A stretch of DNA of 47,193 bases from Bacteroidota bacterium (lineage in GTDB: Bacteria > Bacteroidota > Bacteroidia > Chitinophagales > Chitinophagaceae). This document shows positions 26,645 through 35,663 of the stretch, piece after piece; within the stretch, counting starts at the first letter, position 1; every line of letters begins with the position of its first letter. Position numbers and translations under genes: made by a program. Location: the NCBI GenBank assembly GCA_018266455.1, contig JAFEAJ010000047.1:1-47193 (forward strand). Reading direction: 5' to 3'. The notes below the pieces were generated by a model. That model did not search any database, was not told the origin of the DNA, and worked only from the letters and a program-made list of their open reading frames with translations.

Positions 26645-27078
26645 TTATTTTGTTCTTAAAAAATAGTCGAGATGAATGAATCGTTTCCTTGTTTTTGATT
26701 TTATTAAAAACAATCAAGGCACCAGGTAATCTTGCCTTATTACCTTAGTATCTATTTAGCTCCTTTCTCCCTCCACCTTATTGCCTTATCTCGTATTTCA
26801 ACGTTTTTTGATAGTGCTTCATCAAAGGTTGTTTGGGGCTGAAGCTTAATGGTTAAAAAAGTTATAAGGTTTTGTAATGCGCATAATACTAAGCAAACCT
26901 TTTTTCTAATGATTGAGTTCTATTAGAAATCTTCCTATCATTCTCCTCTCGTTCAACCCGTAAGAAGGCAATAAGGCTGATTTGGGTTGAAGTTTATTGG
27001 TTACTAAGGTTGATGCTAAAAAAACAATCCACGAAATTTGTTTGTTCACTGTATTTGCATCAGAACATCAGCAAATTA
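26645..27078. other. Intergenic region with clustered degenerate repeats
   Basis: There is no gene here. It holds a hairpin TTGTTTTT/AAAAACAA (26689-26713), CCTTATTACCTTAGTA (26735-26750) and its near copy CCTTATTGCCTTAT (26776-26789), and the exact inverse AAGGCAATAAGG (26965-26976). GTTCAACCC and GGGTTGAAG (26951-26992) form an inverted pair around the last. Two imperfect direct repeats also occur (GGGGCTGAAGCTTAATGGTT near 26837 and GGGTTGAAGTTTATTGGTT near 26984). TTCAACGTTTTT at 26797 is a 9/12 match to the LacI operator candidate. It serves as the leader of GH116 and the 3' side of araB. Confidence 0.6.
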
Positions 27079-28722
27079 TCACAATTTCAGATCACCAATC
27101 TCCAGGTACTGCTTATATCGTTTTTCATACATCTCCGCTTTTGTTTTATCGGGATAATAAGTGATGTCAAAACCTTGCCCCATCGCATTCATAGCGTCTT
27201 CTACTTTTTCATATATGCATGCGGCTGTTGCAGCAAACATGGCTGCGCCGAGAGCGCTCGTTTGTTCAGATTTATTAATTTTTATTGGGATGCCTAATAC
27301 ATCAGCCATCATTTGCATGATGAATGCTGATTTTCTGGCAACCCCTCCAATTCCTATTAATCCTTTTACCGGAACGCCCTGTTCAATAAATCTTTCTACG
27401 ATTGCTTTGGCGCCAAAACAGGTAGCTTCGGCTAATGAGCGAAATATTTTTGGCGCATCACTTCCAAGATTTAATCCGGTAATGCTTCCTTTTAAAAACG
27501 GGTTGGCATCGGGTGTACGCCTGCCATTAAACCAATCCGTACTTAGTTCACTATCTTCATCAAAAAGCAATTGCGATGCTTGCTTGCTTAATGCCGGAAT
27601 TATTTTTTCAACCATTTCATCAATAGAATTTTCGGGTACTGATGATGGTAACCCCATATTCCTTAACGGCCATGCCAACAGATTTTTAAACCAGGCATAT
27701 ACATCGCCAAAGGCCGATTGCCCCGCTTCCATTCCAATCATCCCGGGAATAACCGAACCATCTACAAGCCCGCAAATTCCCCGGATAAATTTCCCCTGCA
27801 TCTCTGAAACAGGCGCTACCAGCATATCACAGGTGGACGTGCCCATTACTTTGCTCAAGTAATAAGGTTCTATTTGTCCGCCTACCGCGCCTACATGTGC
27901 ATCCATTGCTCCTATTCCAACTACCACATTTGTATTCAATCCTAATTTTTCTGCCCATTCTGCCGAAAGATTCCCTGCGGGTTTATCAGCGGTAAAAGTT
28001 TCTTTGTACAATCTTGTCGTAAAGCCTTTGAGCAACGGGTCGAGAGAGGAAAAGAAGTCATCGGGTGGTAATCCGTTCCAATCCTGCGACCACAAACCCT
28101 TGTGGCCGGCGGTGCAAACGTTTCTTTTCATTTCTGAAATATGCTTTCCTCCTGTAAGCAAAAACGGCATCCAGTCTGCATGTTCCACCCATGAATAACA
28201 TGCACTTCTTATCTTTTCATTGTTTCTTAAAACGTGCAACAACTTACTCCAAAACCATTCGGAAGAATAAATGCCGCCAACATATTTCAGGTAGTCTGTT
28301 TGATTTTTTTTTGCATGGCCATTGATCTCCATCATTTCTTTAATAGAAGAATGATCTTTCCATAAAACAAACATGGCATCCGGATCATTTTCAAAGCCTG
28401 GCAAAAGAGACAATGGCGTTCCCGTTTCATCTACTGCAATTGGCGTAGAACCGGTGGTGTCAATGGAAATAGCCCTGATGTTTTCACGAACAGCTTCACC
28501 TGCTTCAGCCAAAGAATTTTTAATTACAGATTCCAATCCCTCGATATAATCCAACGGATGCTGGCGAAATTGATTCAATGAAACGTTGCAATACATTCCA
28601 TCTTTCCAACGCGGGTAATGAAAAACTGAAGTGCCCACCTCCTGCCCGTTCACCGTATCTACAATAACACTACGAACCGAATCCGTACCATAATCTACTC
28701 CTATTACAAAATTCCTGCTCAT
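27079..28722 (-). CDS. araB: Ribulokinase (AraB-type FGGY carbohydrate kinase)
   Basis: This 547-residue cytosolic kinase is clearly AraB-like: VIGVDYGTDSVRSVIVD at the N-terminus, NAMFVLWKDH-type segment DAMFVLWKDHSS, GGIYSSEWFWSKLLHVLR, GTSTCDML, GLEAGQSAFGDIYAWF-type GMEAGQSAFGDVYAWF, DWFNGRRTPDANP and GGVARKSAFIMQMMADV. The length and motifs match AraB rather than the shorter fuculokinase. AraB phosphorylates L-ribulose and is known to accept D-ribulose and both xyluloses. Here it sits next to a FucI-type isomerase and not araA/araD, so D-ribulose from D-arabinose is a reasonable substrate. The gene is preceded by fucP (48 bases). Confidence 0.9.
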   Translation of the reverse strand: MSRNFVIGVDYGTDSVRSVIVDTVNGQEVGTSVFHYPRWKDGMYCNVSLNQFRQHPLDYIEGLESVIKNSLAEAGEAVRENIRAISIDTTGSTPIAVDETGTPLSLLPGFENDPDAMFVLWKDHSSIKEMMEINGHAKKNQTDYLKYVGGIYSSEWFWSKLLHVLRNNEKIRSACYSWVEHADWMPFLLTGGKHISEMKRNVCTAGHKGLWSQDWNGLPPDDFFSSLDPLLKGFTTRLYKETFTADKPAGNLSAEWAEKLGLNTNVVVGIGAMDAHVGAVGGQIEPYYLSKVMGTSTCDMLVAPVSEMQGKFIRGICGLVDGSVIPGMIGMEAGQSAFGDVYAWFKNLLAWPLRNMGLPSSVPENSIDEMVEKIIPALSKQASQLLFDEDSELSTDWFNGRRTPDANPFLKGSITGLNLGSDAPKIFRSLAEATCFGAKAIVERFIEQGVPVKGLIGIGGVARKSAFIMQMMADVLGIPIKINKSEQTSALGAAMFAATAACIYEKVEDAMNAMGQGFDITYYPDKTKAEMYEKRYKQYLEIGDLKL

Positions 28723-28770
28723 TTGCTGGTCGCTTTACAGATTTAAATTACCATCAAGAGTTCTTTTCTC

Positions 28771-30060
28771 TTAAGCTTTCACTTTGTATCCCTGAACTGC
28801 ATAGTATAATATGAATGCAAACAAAGGTATAGGCACTAAAAAACCTGTTGACATACCATAAGCATCAGACACAGCTCCCATTAAAGGCGGGAACACGGCT
28901 CCTCCGGCAACTGCCATCACCAGGAAAGAAGCGCCCTCTTTGGTGTTCTTTCCAAGAGACCTGATGGCGAGCGCGAAAATGGTAGGGAACATAATAGACA
29001 TAAAAAAGAAAACGCCATACAGCGAAATCAACGAAAGCCAACCGAACTCTAACGACACGATAGGCAATAGGATGCAAATCGCCAGTGAATAAAGAGCCAG
29101 CATTTTTGTTGGTTTGAAATACTTCATTAGGGCGCTGCCGGAAATCCGTCCAATCATAAATAATAAAAAACCCAATGACAAAAAATAAGGCGCATATTTC
29201 ACATCGAAGCGGGGATGCATGTCATGGTCAGTAACAAAATTGATCAGGTAGCTAAAAACGCCGGTTTGTGCTGCTACATAACATGCCTGTGCAGCAAAGC
29301 CCATCACAAAATGGCGGTTCTTCCATAATGGTTTGGGAGATATATATCTCGGGTCATTAATATCTGTTACCAAAACGGCTTCTGAAGATTCCGGTACTTC
29401 TGCGCCGTGCGCGGCAATTTCATCTGCTTCGGTTATCTCAGGCAATTTTATCCGCATAAAAACGAGTGCAACTGCTAAAACCACCAGGCCAATTATTGCA
29501 AAAGGAAGAATAATTGAAATCATTTTTTGGCCTTCTACATGGCTTTGGTTTCCGTAGATATATAATGCGATCAATGGCCCGATAACCCATGCCAGCCCAT
29601 TAAACGACTGAGAAAAATTAATTCGCCGCTCTGCGGTTTCGGGCGGCCCCAGTTTTGTAGTGTAGGGATTGGCAGCAGTTTCAAGGGTTGCAAGGCCTGC
29701 GCCAATAATCAGCAGGCAAATCAGAAATAAAATGAAGGATTGAAAAGTAGCAGTGCCGGCTGCAATAAGCGCCCCGGCTGCAAAGAGGGAAAGCCCGAAA
29801 ATAATTCCTTTTTTATACCCGTATTTTTTCATGAACCTTCCCGCAGGTATGGCCATTCCAAAATAAGCACCATATAGAGAAAACTGAATAAAGCTGGATT
29901 CCCATTTTTCCAGGTGAAGCATCATCTGAAAATTTTTATCCAATGTATCCAACATGCCATGAGCTATGCCCCACAAAAAAAACAAGGCACTAATTGCGGC
30001 AAAAGGGCCAAGATAGCTGATACCATCTTTTACAAAAATTGGAGGTTTTTTATTTGTCAT
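28771..30060 (-). CDS. fucP: Sugar:proton symporter of the FucP family
   Basis: This 429-residue MFS transporter of the FHS family has 12 spans. The N-terminal FFLWGIAHGMLDTLDKNFQ (about residues 27-45) and GAGLATLETAANPYTTKLGPPE (about 120-141) correspond to the proton-linked Asp and Glu regions of E. coli FucP. A soluble linker between spans 6 and 7 contains EITEADEIAAHGAEVPESSEAV. FucP imports L-fucose and, in E. coli, also D-arabinose and L-galactose. Expected location: inner membrane. It is in the same transcription unit as fucI (14 bases upstream) and the kinase. Confidence 0.9.
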   Translation of the reverse strand: MTNKKPPIFVKDGISYLGPFAAISALFFLWGIAHGMLDTLDKNFQMMLHLEKWESSFIQFSLYGAYFGMAIPAGRFMKKYGYKKGIIFGLSLFAAGALIAAGTATFQSFILFLICLLIIGAGLATLETAANPYTTKLGPPETAERRINFSQSFNGLAWVIGPLIALYIYGNQSHVEGQKMISIILPFAIIGLVVLAVALVFMRIKLPEITEADEIAAHGAEVPESSEAVLVTDINDPRYISPKPLWKNRHFVMGFAAQACYVAAQTGVFSYLINFVTDHDMHPRFDVKYAPYFLSLGFLLFMIGRISGSALMKYFKPTKMLALYSLAICILLPIVSLEFGWLSLISLYGVFFFMSIMFPTIFALAIRSLGKNTKEGASFLVMAVAGGAVFPPLMGAVSDAYGMSTGFLVPIPLFAFILYYAVQGYKVKA

Positions 30061-30074
30061 TATGCAGTTGTTTT

Positions 30075-31847
30075 TTATTTATAAAGCGGGCCATAATTGT
30101 TACAAGCTCTGTAATCGGCACCTTCTGGTTCAGAGCCAAAAGCAGTCCATGCTGATGGTCGGAAAATTCTTTCAGGCGCTACGTTGTGCATGGATACAGG
30201 AATGCGGAGCATGGCTGCCAGCGAAATTAAATTATGCCCTATATGCCCATAACTAATCGCTCCATGATTAGCGCCCCAATTGGCCATTACTGAATACACA
30301 TCGGTAAACGAACCTTTACCGGTGATTTTTGGCACAAACCAGGTAGTAGGCCACGATTTATCCGTTCTTTCATCTAATATTTTGTGCACGTTTTCGGGCA
30401 AAGAAATTGTTTCCCCTTCTGCAATTTGCAAAACAGGGCCAATGCCTTTTATTAAATTCAAACGACACATGGTGACCAGCATACCTCCCCTCGTAACAAA
30501 TTTTGATGAATAACCACCCCCGCGGAAATAACCATTGTTAGCCGGATACCAGGTAGTTGCCTTTAAACAATCTTTCACTTCATTTTCATTGATTTCCCAA
30601 AAAGGTTTCATGGCTGGTTTTCCATTGACAGATTCGCAACCTGTGCCATCAAGCGTAGCTGCACCCGAATTGATGAGATGAATAAACCCATTAGCAGCAA
30701 CACCTTCAGGCTTCCACTTCGCTACTCTTTCTACTGCAGCGGGGCTCCAGTAAGTACGGACATCAGCAAATATTTGCGCACTATTCGTGAGCAGGTAATT
30801 AAACAACATCGAAACGCCATTCAGTGAATCATTTTCAGTAGCCACAATATAAGGCGCACGAATGCCGTTCCAATCAAAAGAGGTGTTTAGAATTGCTTCC
30901 GAGAAATCCCCGTTGGGAAGAAAGTCTGTCCATTGTCTTTGCCCCTGAAAGCCACTCAAAATGGCATTATGCCCAAGAGATTCTTCCCCGAATCCTTTTT
31001 CTTTTAAATGCTCATTGCCCACCATCAAATCACGAATAATCAAAGTCATCTTAACAACAAATTCCCAATCTTTGTCCTTTTGCTGGCGCGAAAATTGTTT
31101 TTCTTTCGGATTAAAATCTTCCCCTTCCCTGCAATTCTCTTTTACCCAGGATAATGCTTTTCTAAATTCGTCTTCATTGTAAATTTTCTTTTCGATTCGC
31201 CTTAATACTTCCGAAGAATCGACATATTCATTCCTTATCCCAAGATATTCCTGGAACAAAGATGGCGTAACCATAGAACCTGCAATGCCCATAGACACCG
31301 AGCCTATGGAAAGATAAGACTTGCCGCGCATAATAGCTACGGCAAGCCCTGATCTCGCAAAGTCCAACAAGCGGTCTTTCACATCAGCGGGAATATTTTC
31401 GTCTCCCAGGTCCTGAACATCTCTTCCATAAATTCCAAAAGCAGGCAGCCCCATTTGATTGTGGGCCGATAAAGTAGCGGCGAGATATACAGCGCCAGGG
31501 CGTTCGGTTCCATTGAATCCCCAGATGGCTTTTGGCATTACCGGGTTCATATCCATCGTTTCGCTGCCATAACACCAACACGGAGTTACAGAAAGAGAAA
31601 CGCCCACATTATTCGATTCAAATTTTTTTGCACAACTGGCCGCTTCTGATACGCCTCCAATGCAACTATCCGCAATAACACACTCTACCGGGGAGCCATC
31701 AGGATATTTTAATTCTTTTGCGTATAGTGAAGCGACATTTTTCGCCATTTTCATGGTTGTTTCTTCAAGTGATTCTCTTACCCCCCCGAGGCGCCCGTCA
31801 ATAATAGGCCTGATGCCTATTTTCGGATAACATGCTGATTGATTCAT
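30075..31847 (-). CDS. fucI: L-fucose / D-arabinose isomerase FucI
   Basis: This 590-residue cytosolic isomerase matches FucI throughout: [20 protein letters not shown] at the start, [44 protein letters not shown], then ATENDSLNG (metal-binding Glu at about 337) and [10 protein letters not shown] (metal-binding Asp at about 361), matching the E. coli catalytic positions. The enzyme interconverts L-fucose/L-fuculose and D-arabinose/D-ribulose with Mn. The N-terminal alternative starts are not needed. With an AraB-type kinase but no aldolase in the locus, D-arabinose conversion is a plausible role. Confidence 0.96.
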   Translation of the reverse strand: MNQSACYPKIGIRPIIDGRLGGVRESLEETTMKMAKNVASLYAKELKYPDGSPVECVIADSCIGGVSEAASCAKKFESNNVGVSLSVTPCWCYGSETMDMNPVMPKAIWGFNGTERPGAVYLAATLSAHNQMGLPAFGIYGRDVQDLGDENIPADVKDRLLDFARSGLAVAIMRGKSYLSIGSVSMGIAGSMVTPSLFQEYLGIRNEYVDSSEVLRRIEKKIYNEDEFRKALSWVKENCREGEDFNPKEKQFSRQQKDKDWEFVVKMTLIIRDLMVGNEHLKEKGFGEESLGHNAILSGFQGQRQWTDFLPNGDFSEAILNTSFDWNGIRAPYIVATENDSLNGVSMLFNYLLTNSAQIFADVRTYWSPAAVERVAKWKPEGVAANGFIHLINSGAATLDGTGCESVNGKPAMKPFWEINENEVKDCLKATTWYPANNGYFRGGGYSSKFVTRGGMLVTMCRLNLIKGIGPVLQIAEGETISLPENVHKILDERTDKSWPTTWFVPKITGKGSFTDVYSVMANWGANHGAISYGHIGHNLISLAAMLRIPVSMHNVAPERIFRPSAWTAFGSEPEGADYRACNNYGPLYK

Positions 31848-31867
31848 CTTACAAATTTTTGGTTATT

Positions 31868-33121
31868 CTAAAATACCTTTTCTATATCTGAAAGAGAAAC
31901 TCCAAGTAATTTTTTGGCGATATGATCTAATGATTTTACCTCGCCGGTAAAATGAAATACAGATTGCCTGTGAGAAAATGATTGCCCGCTTTTTAGAAAA
32001 GCAGCCGGTGATACACTTTCTATTTCATAAAAAGGCCCCATCTGCGTACCATTTGCCAAAGGACCGTCATTATATGCATTTACTGCATCGCCCACAAAAG
32101 AGGGTTTAGCAGTATTCCACTCCTGGTTTAAATATTTTGCAGTTGAATCCAAATCGTAATTGATGATGGTTAATAATTTGTTTTGTGAATCATAGCTTCC
32201 CGCAAAATATTTTGCAAATAAAGGAGAAACGCCCAGTTTACCACGACTTTTACCATCTGCTTTAAAATACAGGACGTCATCCATGTGTTTCAACCTGTCG
32301 GCCGGAATCTCACCAAAATAATTGGTGGTAGCTACCTTGCTGAAATCCTCTCCTGCAGCGTTTTTAAAAGGAACCACAATCACCGTTGCAGCCGACGGTT
32401 TGAACATGTCCAGTATCCAGATGCAAGGCATTCCGCTGCTTTCAGTCCAGTCGTTTTTACCCGCATTGGTAATTACGTTGTCAGTTTCGTAGGCTACCAC
32501 TTTTACTGATGTATCAACTGTAATCCCCAAGGTATTCTCAATGGTGGAAGATTGTAAAATTTTCACTGTCCTGTTAACCGATATTTTCAAATCCGTCCCT
32601 TTATAATTTGTCAGTTCCATATTTTTGTGCATGGTAACCGACTGGCCGTCTTTGTTCGTAACGTCCCATGGTTCAGAATCGAAGGCTGCCGGAGTTTTCC
32701 AATTTTCAAAAACCATCTTAGCCCCTGGCTTAAAGAACAGAGAAAACTTCCCCCCTTCAGGGCCAAGCCAGAAACGGTTCTCACCCCCATAAGCATTCAT
32801 GTGAGGATCCAGGGTATCTCCGAAAGCTTTATAATTTACCCATCCGATACTCGCAGCGCCATCACCATTTGCAGTAGAAGTAAATACTTTCGCCTGGTAT
32901 TTTGGCGACACGATAATTTTCGAATGGCCAGATTCATCTTTCAATACAACTACGCTATCATGCTGTTTTAAAAAATGCAAATCATACCCAAAACTTCCTT
33001 CCGGGAACGATGTATCTGCACTTGTCTCAGGGGGAATTGCCTTTTGCCCTGGGTTAGGGTTATTGCAAGAAGTTGTCATTATAATAATTATTGAAAGTGT
33101 GAAGCCGATTTTTTTGAACAT
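31868..33121 (-). CDS. DUF6786-like lipoprotein in sugar locus
   Basis: This 417-residue lipoprotein (IIIIMTTSC lipobox, Cys at about 19) is likely periplasmic. The mature protein contains SFGYDLHFLKQHDSVVVLKD, GENRFWLGPEGGKFSLFFKPG and GGAMLxNGP-like NDGPLANGTQMGPFYEIESVSPA, a pattern I associate with DUF6786-type proteins, probably a mutarotase-like beta-sandwich. The match is from memory and moderate. It lies between lacI and fucI and may handle anomers or bind sugar. The 3' end is 20 bases from fucI. Upstream is a possible attenuator. Confidence 0.55.
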   Translation of the reverse strand: MFKKIGFTLSIIIIMTTSCNNPNPGQKAIPPETSADTSFPEGSFGYDLHFLKQHDSVVVLKDESGHSKIIVSPKYQAKVFTSTANGDGAASIGWVNYKAFGDTLDPHMNAYGGENRFWLGPEGGKFSLFFKPGAKMVFENWKTPAAFDSEPWDVTNKDGQSVTMHKNMELTNYKGTDLKISVNRTVKILQSSTIENTLGITVDTSVKVVAYETDNVITNAGKNDWTESSGMPCIWILDMFKPSAATVIVVPFKNAAGEDFSKVATTNYFGEIPADRLKHMDDVLYFKADGKSRGKLGVSPLFAKYFAGSYDSQNKLLTIINYDLDSTAKYLNQEWNTAKPSFVGDAVNAYNDGPLANGTQMGPFYEIESVSPAAFLKSGQSFSHRQSVFHFTGEVKSLDHIAKKLLGVSLSDIEKVF

Positions 33122-33190
33122 ATTGATGATTTTATTTTTTAAAAATTATAAACCAAAAAAGTTTTTTAAGAGCATCAAATTAAAAACCCC

Positions 33191-33282
33191 AAAAAAACCT
33201 TCCTGGTTTATTATGCTTTTGAGCCCCTTTTTTCTCTGAGCCAAACCAAGAAGGTCTTGTCTTCATCACCCCTTCTTGGTTT
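33191..33282 (-). terminator. Terminator with competing upstream arm (attenuator-like)
   Basis: On the minus strand, in order: A = AAACCAAGAAGG (33271-33282), B = CCTTCTTGGTTT (33243-33254), C = AAACCAGGAAGG (33198-33209) followed by seven T (33191-33197). A:B pairs perfectly over 12 bp; B:C pairs over 12 bp with one G-U and has a terminator T-run. The two are mutually exclusive. A starts only 8 bases past the lacI stop codon. Confidence 0.55.
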
Positions 33283-33290
33283 ATATCCAT

Positions 33291-34304
33291 TTAAACACTG
33301 CTTTTCCTCAATATCAGCCTTGGTTGCACCACAATGCTGGTGCATTTTTTCTCACCATTATTTATCCGGTCAGTAGCAAGTTTTACTGCGCCTCTTCCAA
33401 TCTCAGAAAGGGATTGGCTCACATAAGTAAGCGGAGAATAAAAAAAATCAAAAGCATCGCTTTCATCAAATGAAACGATAGCCAGGTCATCAGGCACTTT
33501 AATCCCTAACTGATTAATTATTTTAAGGCCTGCGACTGCCAGGGTGTTCGTTGCGAAAAATAATGCATCTACTTTCAACCGCGGGCTTAAAATATTTGTC
33601 ATCGCCTTTTCTACATCTTTTTCTATGTTTTCAAAAGTCGCCTCCAGGAGCCATGCAGGATTAAATTTGATCCCATTTTTTTTCAGCGCTTCTTTATAAC
33701 CATTTTTCCTTTCTATTATATGCTGCAAGTCTATGTCGTAGGCCATCATTGCTATCTTTTTTCTGCCATTTTTTATCAAATGCGCTACAGCATGATATGC
33801 TGCCTGAAAATTATCTATACGCACACAATCGGTTTCAATAGAAGGGAAATAACGGTCTATCAGCACTACAGGGATCCTGCTTTTTAATTTTTTTATTTGA
33901 TTTTCTGTATGTTCAGCGGGCGCTATGATAAAAGCATCCACCTGCCTGTTTAAAAACACATCTATCAGCCCTTGTGATTTTTCCGCGCTTTCATCGCTGC
34001 TTCCAAAAATAACTACATAGCCCAGCTTTCTTGCTTCATCTTCTATTATTCGTGCAATATTTGAAAAGAAAGGGTTGGAAATATCCGCCACAATTAAACC
34101 AATTGTATTGGTTCTTCCGCTTTTCAAGCTCTTTGCAATAAAATTCGGTTGATAATTTAATTTAATTGCTGCTTTACGGATTTTTTTTGCGATCTCCACA
34201 CCAACACGAGCTTCTTTTTCTTTATTATTTATCACATAAGAAACGAGAGCGGTAGATACGCCTACATAATCAGCAATGTCTTTAAGCAATACTTTTCTAT
34301 TCAT
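33291..34304 (-). CDS. LacI-family transcriptional regulator
   Basis: This 337-residue regulator has an N-terminal helix-turn-helix (VLLKDIADYVGVSTALVSYVINN, residues about 4-26) and hinge helix region (KIRKAAIKLNYQPNFIAKSLKSGR), followed by a periplasmic-binding-like domain (NTIGLIVADISNPFFSNIARIIEDEARKLG) and a C-terminal effector part with SFDESDAFDFF. The start at 34304 (MNRKVLLKD) is chosen because the upstream in-frame residues are encoded by a palindromic repeat. It probably controls the surrounding sugar locus. Palindromes with a central CG upstream of the ECF sigma gene and susC are candidate operators. The effector is not known; D-arabinose or a phosphate of it is a guess. Confidence 0.92.
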   Translation of the reverse strand: MNRKVLLKDIADYVGVSTALVSYVINNKEKEARVGVEIAKKIRKAAIKLNYQPNFIAKSLKSGRTNTIGLIVADISNPFFSNIARIIEDEARKLGYVVIFGSSDESAEKSQGLIDVFLNRQVDAFIIAPAEHTENQIKKLKSRIPVVLIDRYFPSIETDCVRIDNFQAAYHAVAHLIKNGRKKIAMMAYDIDLQHIIERKNGYKEALKKNGIKFNPAWLLEATFENIEKDVEKAMTNILSPRLKVDALFFATNTLAVAGLKIINQLGIKVPDDLAIVSFDESDAFDFFYSPLTYVSQSLSEIGRGAVKLATDRINNGEKKCTSIVVQPRLILRKSSV

Positions 34305-34343
34305 TTTATTTGGCCCTGGTTTATTATTTACCTTCCTTTCACC

Positions 34344-34376
34344 AGGCCACACAGGTCTTAAGAACCTGTGAGGTCT
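34344..34376. repeat. Palindromic repeat (CACAGGT...ACCTGTG)
   Basis: CACAGGT (34350-34356) pairs with ACCTGTG (34364-34370), extended by AGGCC/GGTCT flanks with one mismatch. It sits between the GH172 and lacI genes and generates a false N-terminal extension of LacI. The half-site GACCTCACAGG is a well-known type of interspersed palindrome in Bacteroidota; compare 43940-43970. Confidence 0.6.
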
Positions 34377-34386
34377 CTTACCCAAA

Positions 34387-35553
34387 TTAATTTACTTCCA
34401 AAGCGTCTTTATTCGGCAATTGCGGAAACGGATTGTGCGGTTCTGCCTGATACCAGAACACCGTAGTGGCAATATCATCCTGCAACGGAAGGTACCTCCC
34501 TTCGCTCCTCCAGCCGAGGTCTTGAATGGTAACCCTTAAGTCTTTTTCAAAACGGATAGGATCGGTAATGTGCCAGCGATACAATCCAAAGCGCTGCGAA
34601 ACGGCATAATGACCATCGCCTTTGATTACTTGCGGAAGCCCTGAATAGGGAGTGCAAAACTCTGTATAATTGACTTCTTCCACGCCGGCAGCATTCTTCT
34701 TTTTGGTATCAAAATCATAAGAACCGCAAAAATAATCTTCAGTCCCCGTTCCGTTAACAGTAGGGTATTCTGTATCACCGTCAATATAGAATTTAATTTC
34801 GCCCTCTCCCCACCATCCATTATTATGTACGCCAATAGCCATATAAGTGCCTACATATTGCCCCCTGCCTTTTATCCCATCAACGAGTGTAAACACTCCT
34901 TTATAAGGCAAAGGATTTACGCGCCGGAATTGGGCATGAAAGTAAGCGGCATCAGAAGGCACTTTTGTCAAAACATAATCTACCTGGTAATACAAGACCA
35001 TATCACGATCGTCAATATTTTCCATCGTGATCCTGCATTTTTTTCTGAAAGGCATTGGCCAGTAACAATTGAAGGCGCTGCCCGGGTTTACACAAACGGC
35101 CAGGGATTGCAAAGCGGAATATTGGTTCCAGCCCATGCAAAAGAAATCGCCCACCGGGGCTTCAACAGAAGGCGCCTTTTCATCGTCCCAATAAAAACGG
35201 ATGATCGAATTGCGCCAAACGCCGGTAGGTGTCATCCAGATATGCTGAACGGAACCGGGGCCGTCAATTTCAGCAACCGTAAACGTTGTGTGCGCTTTGA
35301 TAACAACACTCGGGCTTATTTTCCATCCTTTTCCTAAATCTCTTGCAGCATCTTTACCTGTTCCCTCTGTGGCCATTCCCCCTTTTCCTTTTTCGCCTGT
35401 AAAATTCTCCGGGCTGATGGAGCGCGTTTTTGCCTCAGACATGCGGTAGATATTGCTCATATTGGCATCAATACCGTTATAATCGCCCTGTGCTAATAAA
35501 TTAGAAGAAATAAAAAAGCAGGTCAATCCGTAAATAAATTTTTTTACTGTCAT
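34387..35553 (-). CDS. GH172 (DUF2961) glycoside hydrolase
   Basis: This 388-residue secreted protein (signal peptide ending SNLLAQ) belongs to DUF2961, now GH172. The diagnostic regions are GPGSVQHIWMTPTGVWRNSIIRFYWDDE (about 95-122), VGDFF, GEGEIKFYIDGD (about 247-258) and GTGTEDYF (about 265-272). The latter two contain conserved acidic residues suited to catalysis. Characterized family members hydrolyse alpha-D-fructofuranosides and alpha-D-arabinofuranosides. It adopts a double jelly-roll fold. Its position between the SusCD genes and lacI-fucI suggests that it acts on the imported glycan. There is only one copy in this window. Confidence 0.9.
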   Translation of the reverse strand: MTVKKFIYGLTCFFISSNLLAQGDYNGIDANMSNIYRMSEAKTRSISPENFTGEKGKGGMATEGTGKDAARDLGKGWKISPSVVIKAHTTFTVAEIDGPGSVQHIWMTPTGVWRNSIIRFYWDDEKAPSVEAPVGDFFCMGWNQYSALQSLAVCVNPGSAFNCYWPMPFRKKCRITMENIDDRDMVLYYQVDYVLTKVPSDAAYFHAQFRRVNPLPYKGVFTLVDGIKGRGQYVGTYMAIGVHNNGWWGEGEIKFYIDGDTEYPTVNGTGTEDYFCGSYDFDTKKKNAAGVEEVNYTEFCTPYSGLPQVIKGDGHYAVSQRFGLYRWHITDPIRFEKDLRVTIQDLGWRSEGRYLPLQDDIATTVFWYQAEPHNPFPQLPNKDALEVN

Positions 35554-35663
35554 AATAGGATTTTTTAGTTATAATAAACAAAGTAAATAATTAAGGTTTT
35601 AGTTTTAAAAAATGATATACTATTCTGAAAATTTAAAAGTATCGCGAATTCATTGGCTCGTTT

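Noticed and set aside
28771..31847. Simple L-fucose catabolic operon
   Set aside because: FucP and FucI are present, but the kinase is AraB-length and AraB-like and there is no fuculose-phosphate aldolase in the window. It remains possible if the other genes lie elsewhere.
33291..34385. N-terminal extension of LacI (27 extra residues)
   Set aside because: Those residues are translated from the palindromic repeat at 34344-34376; the helix-turn-helix begins right after the ATG at 34304.
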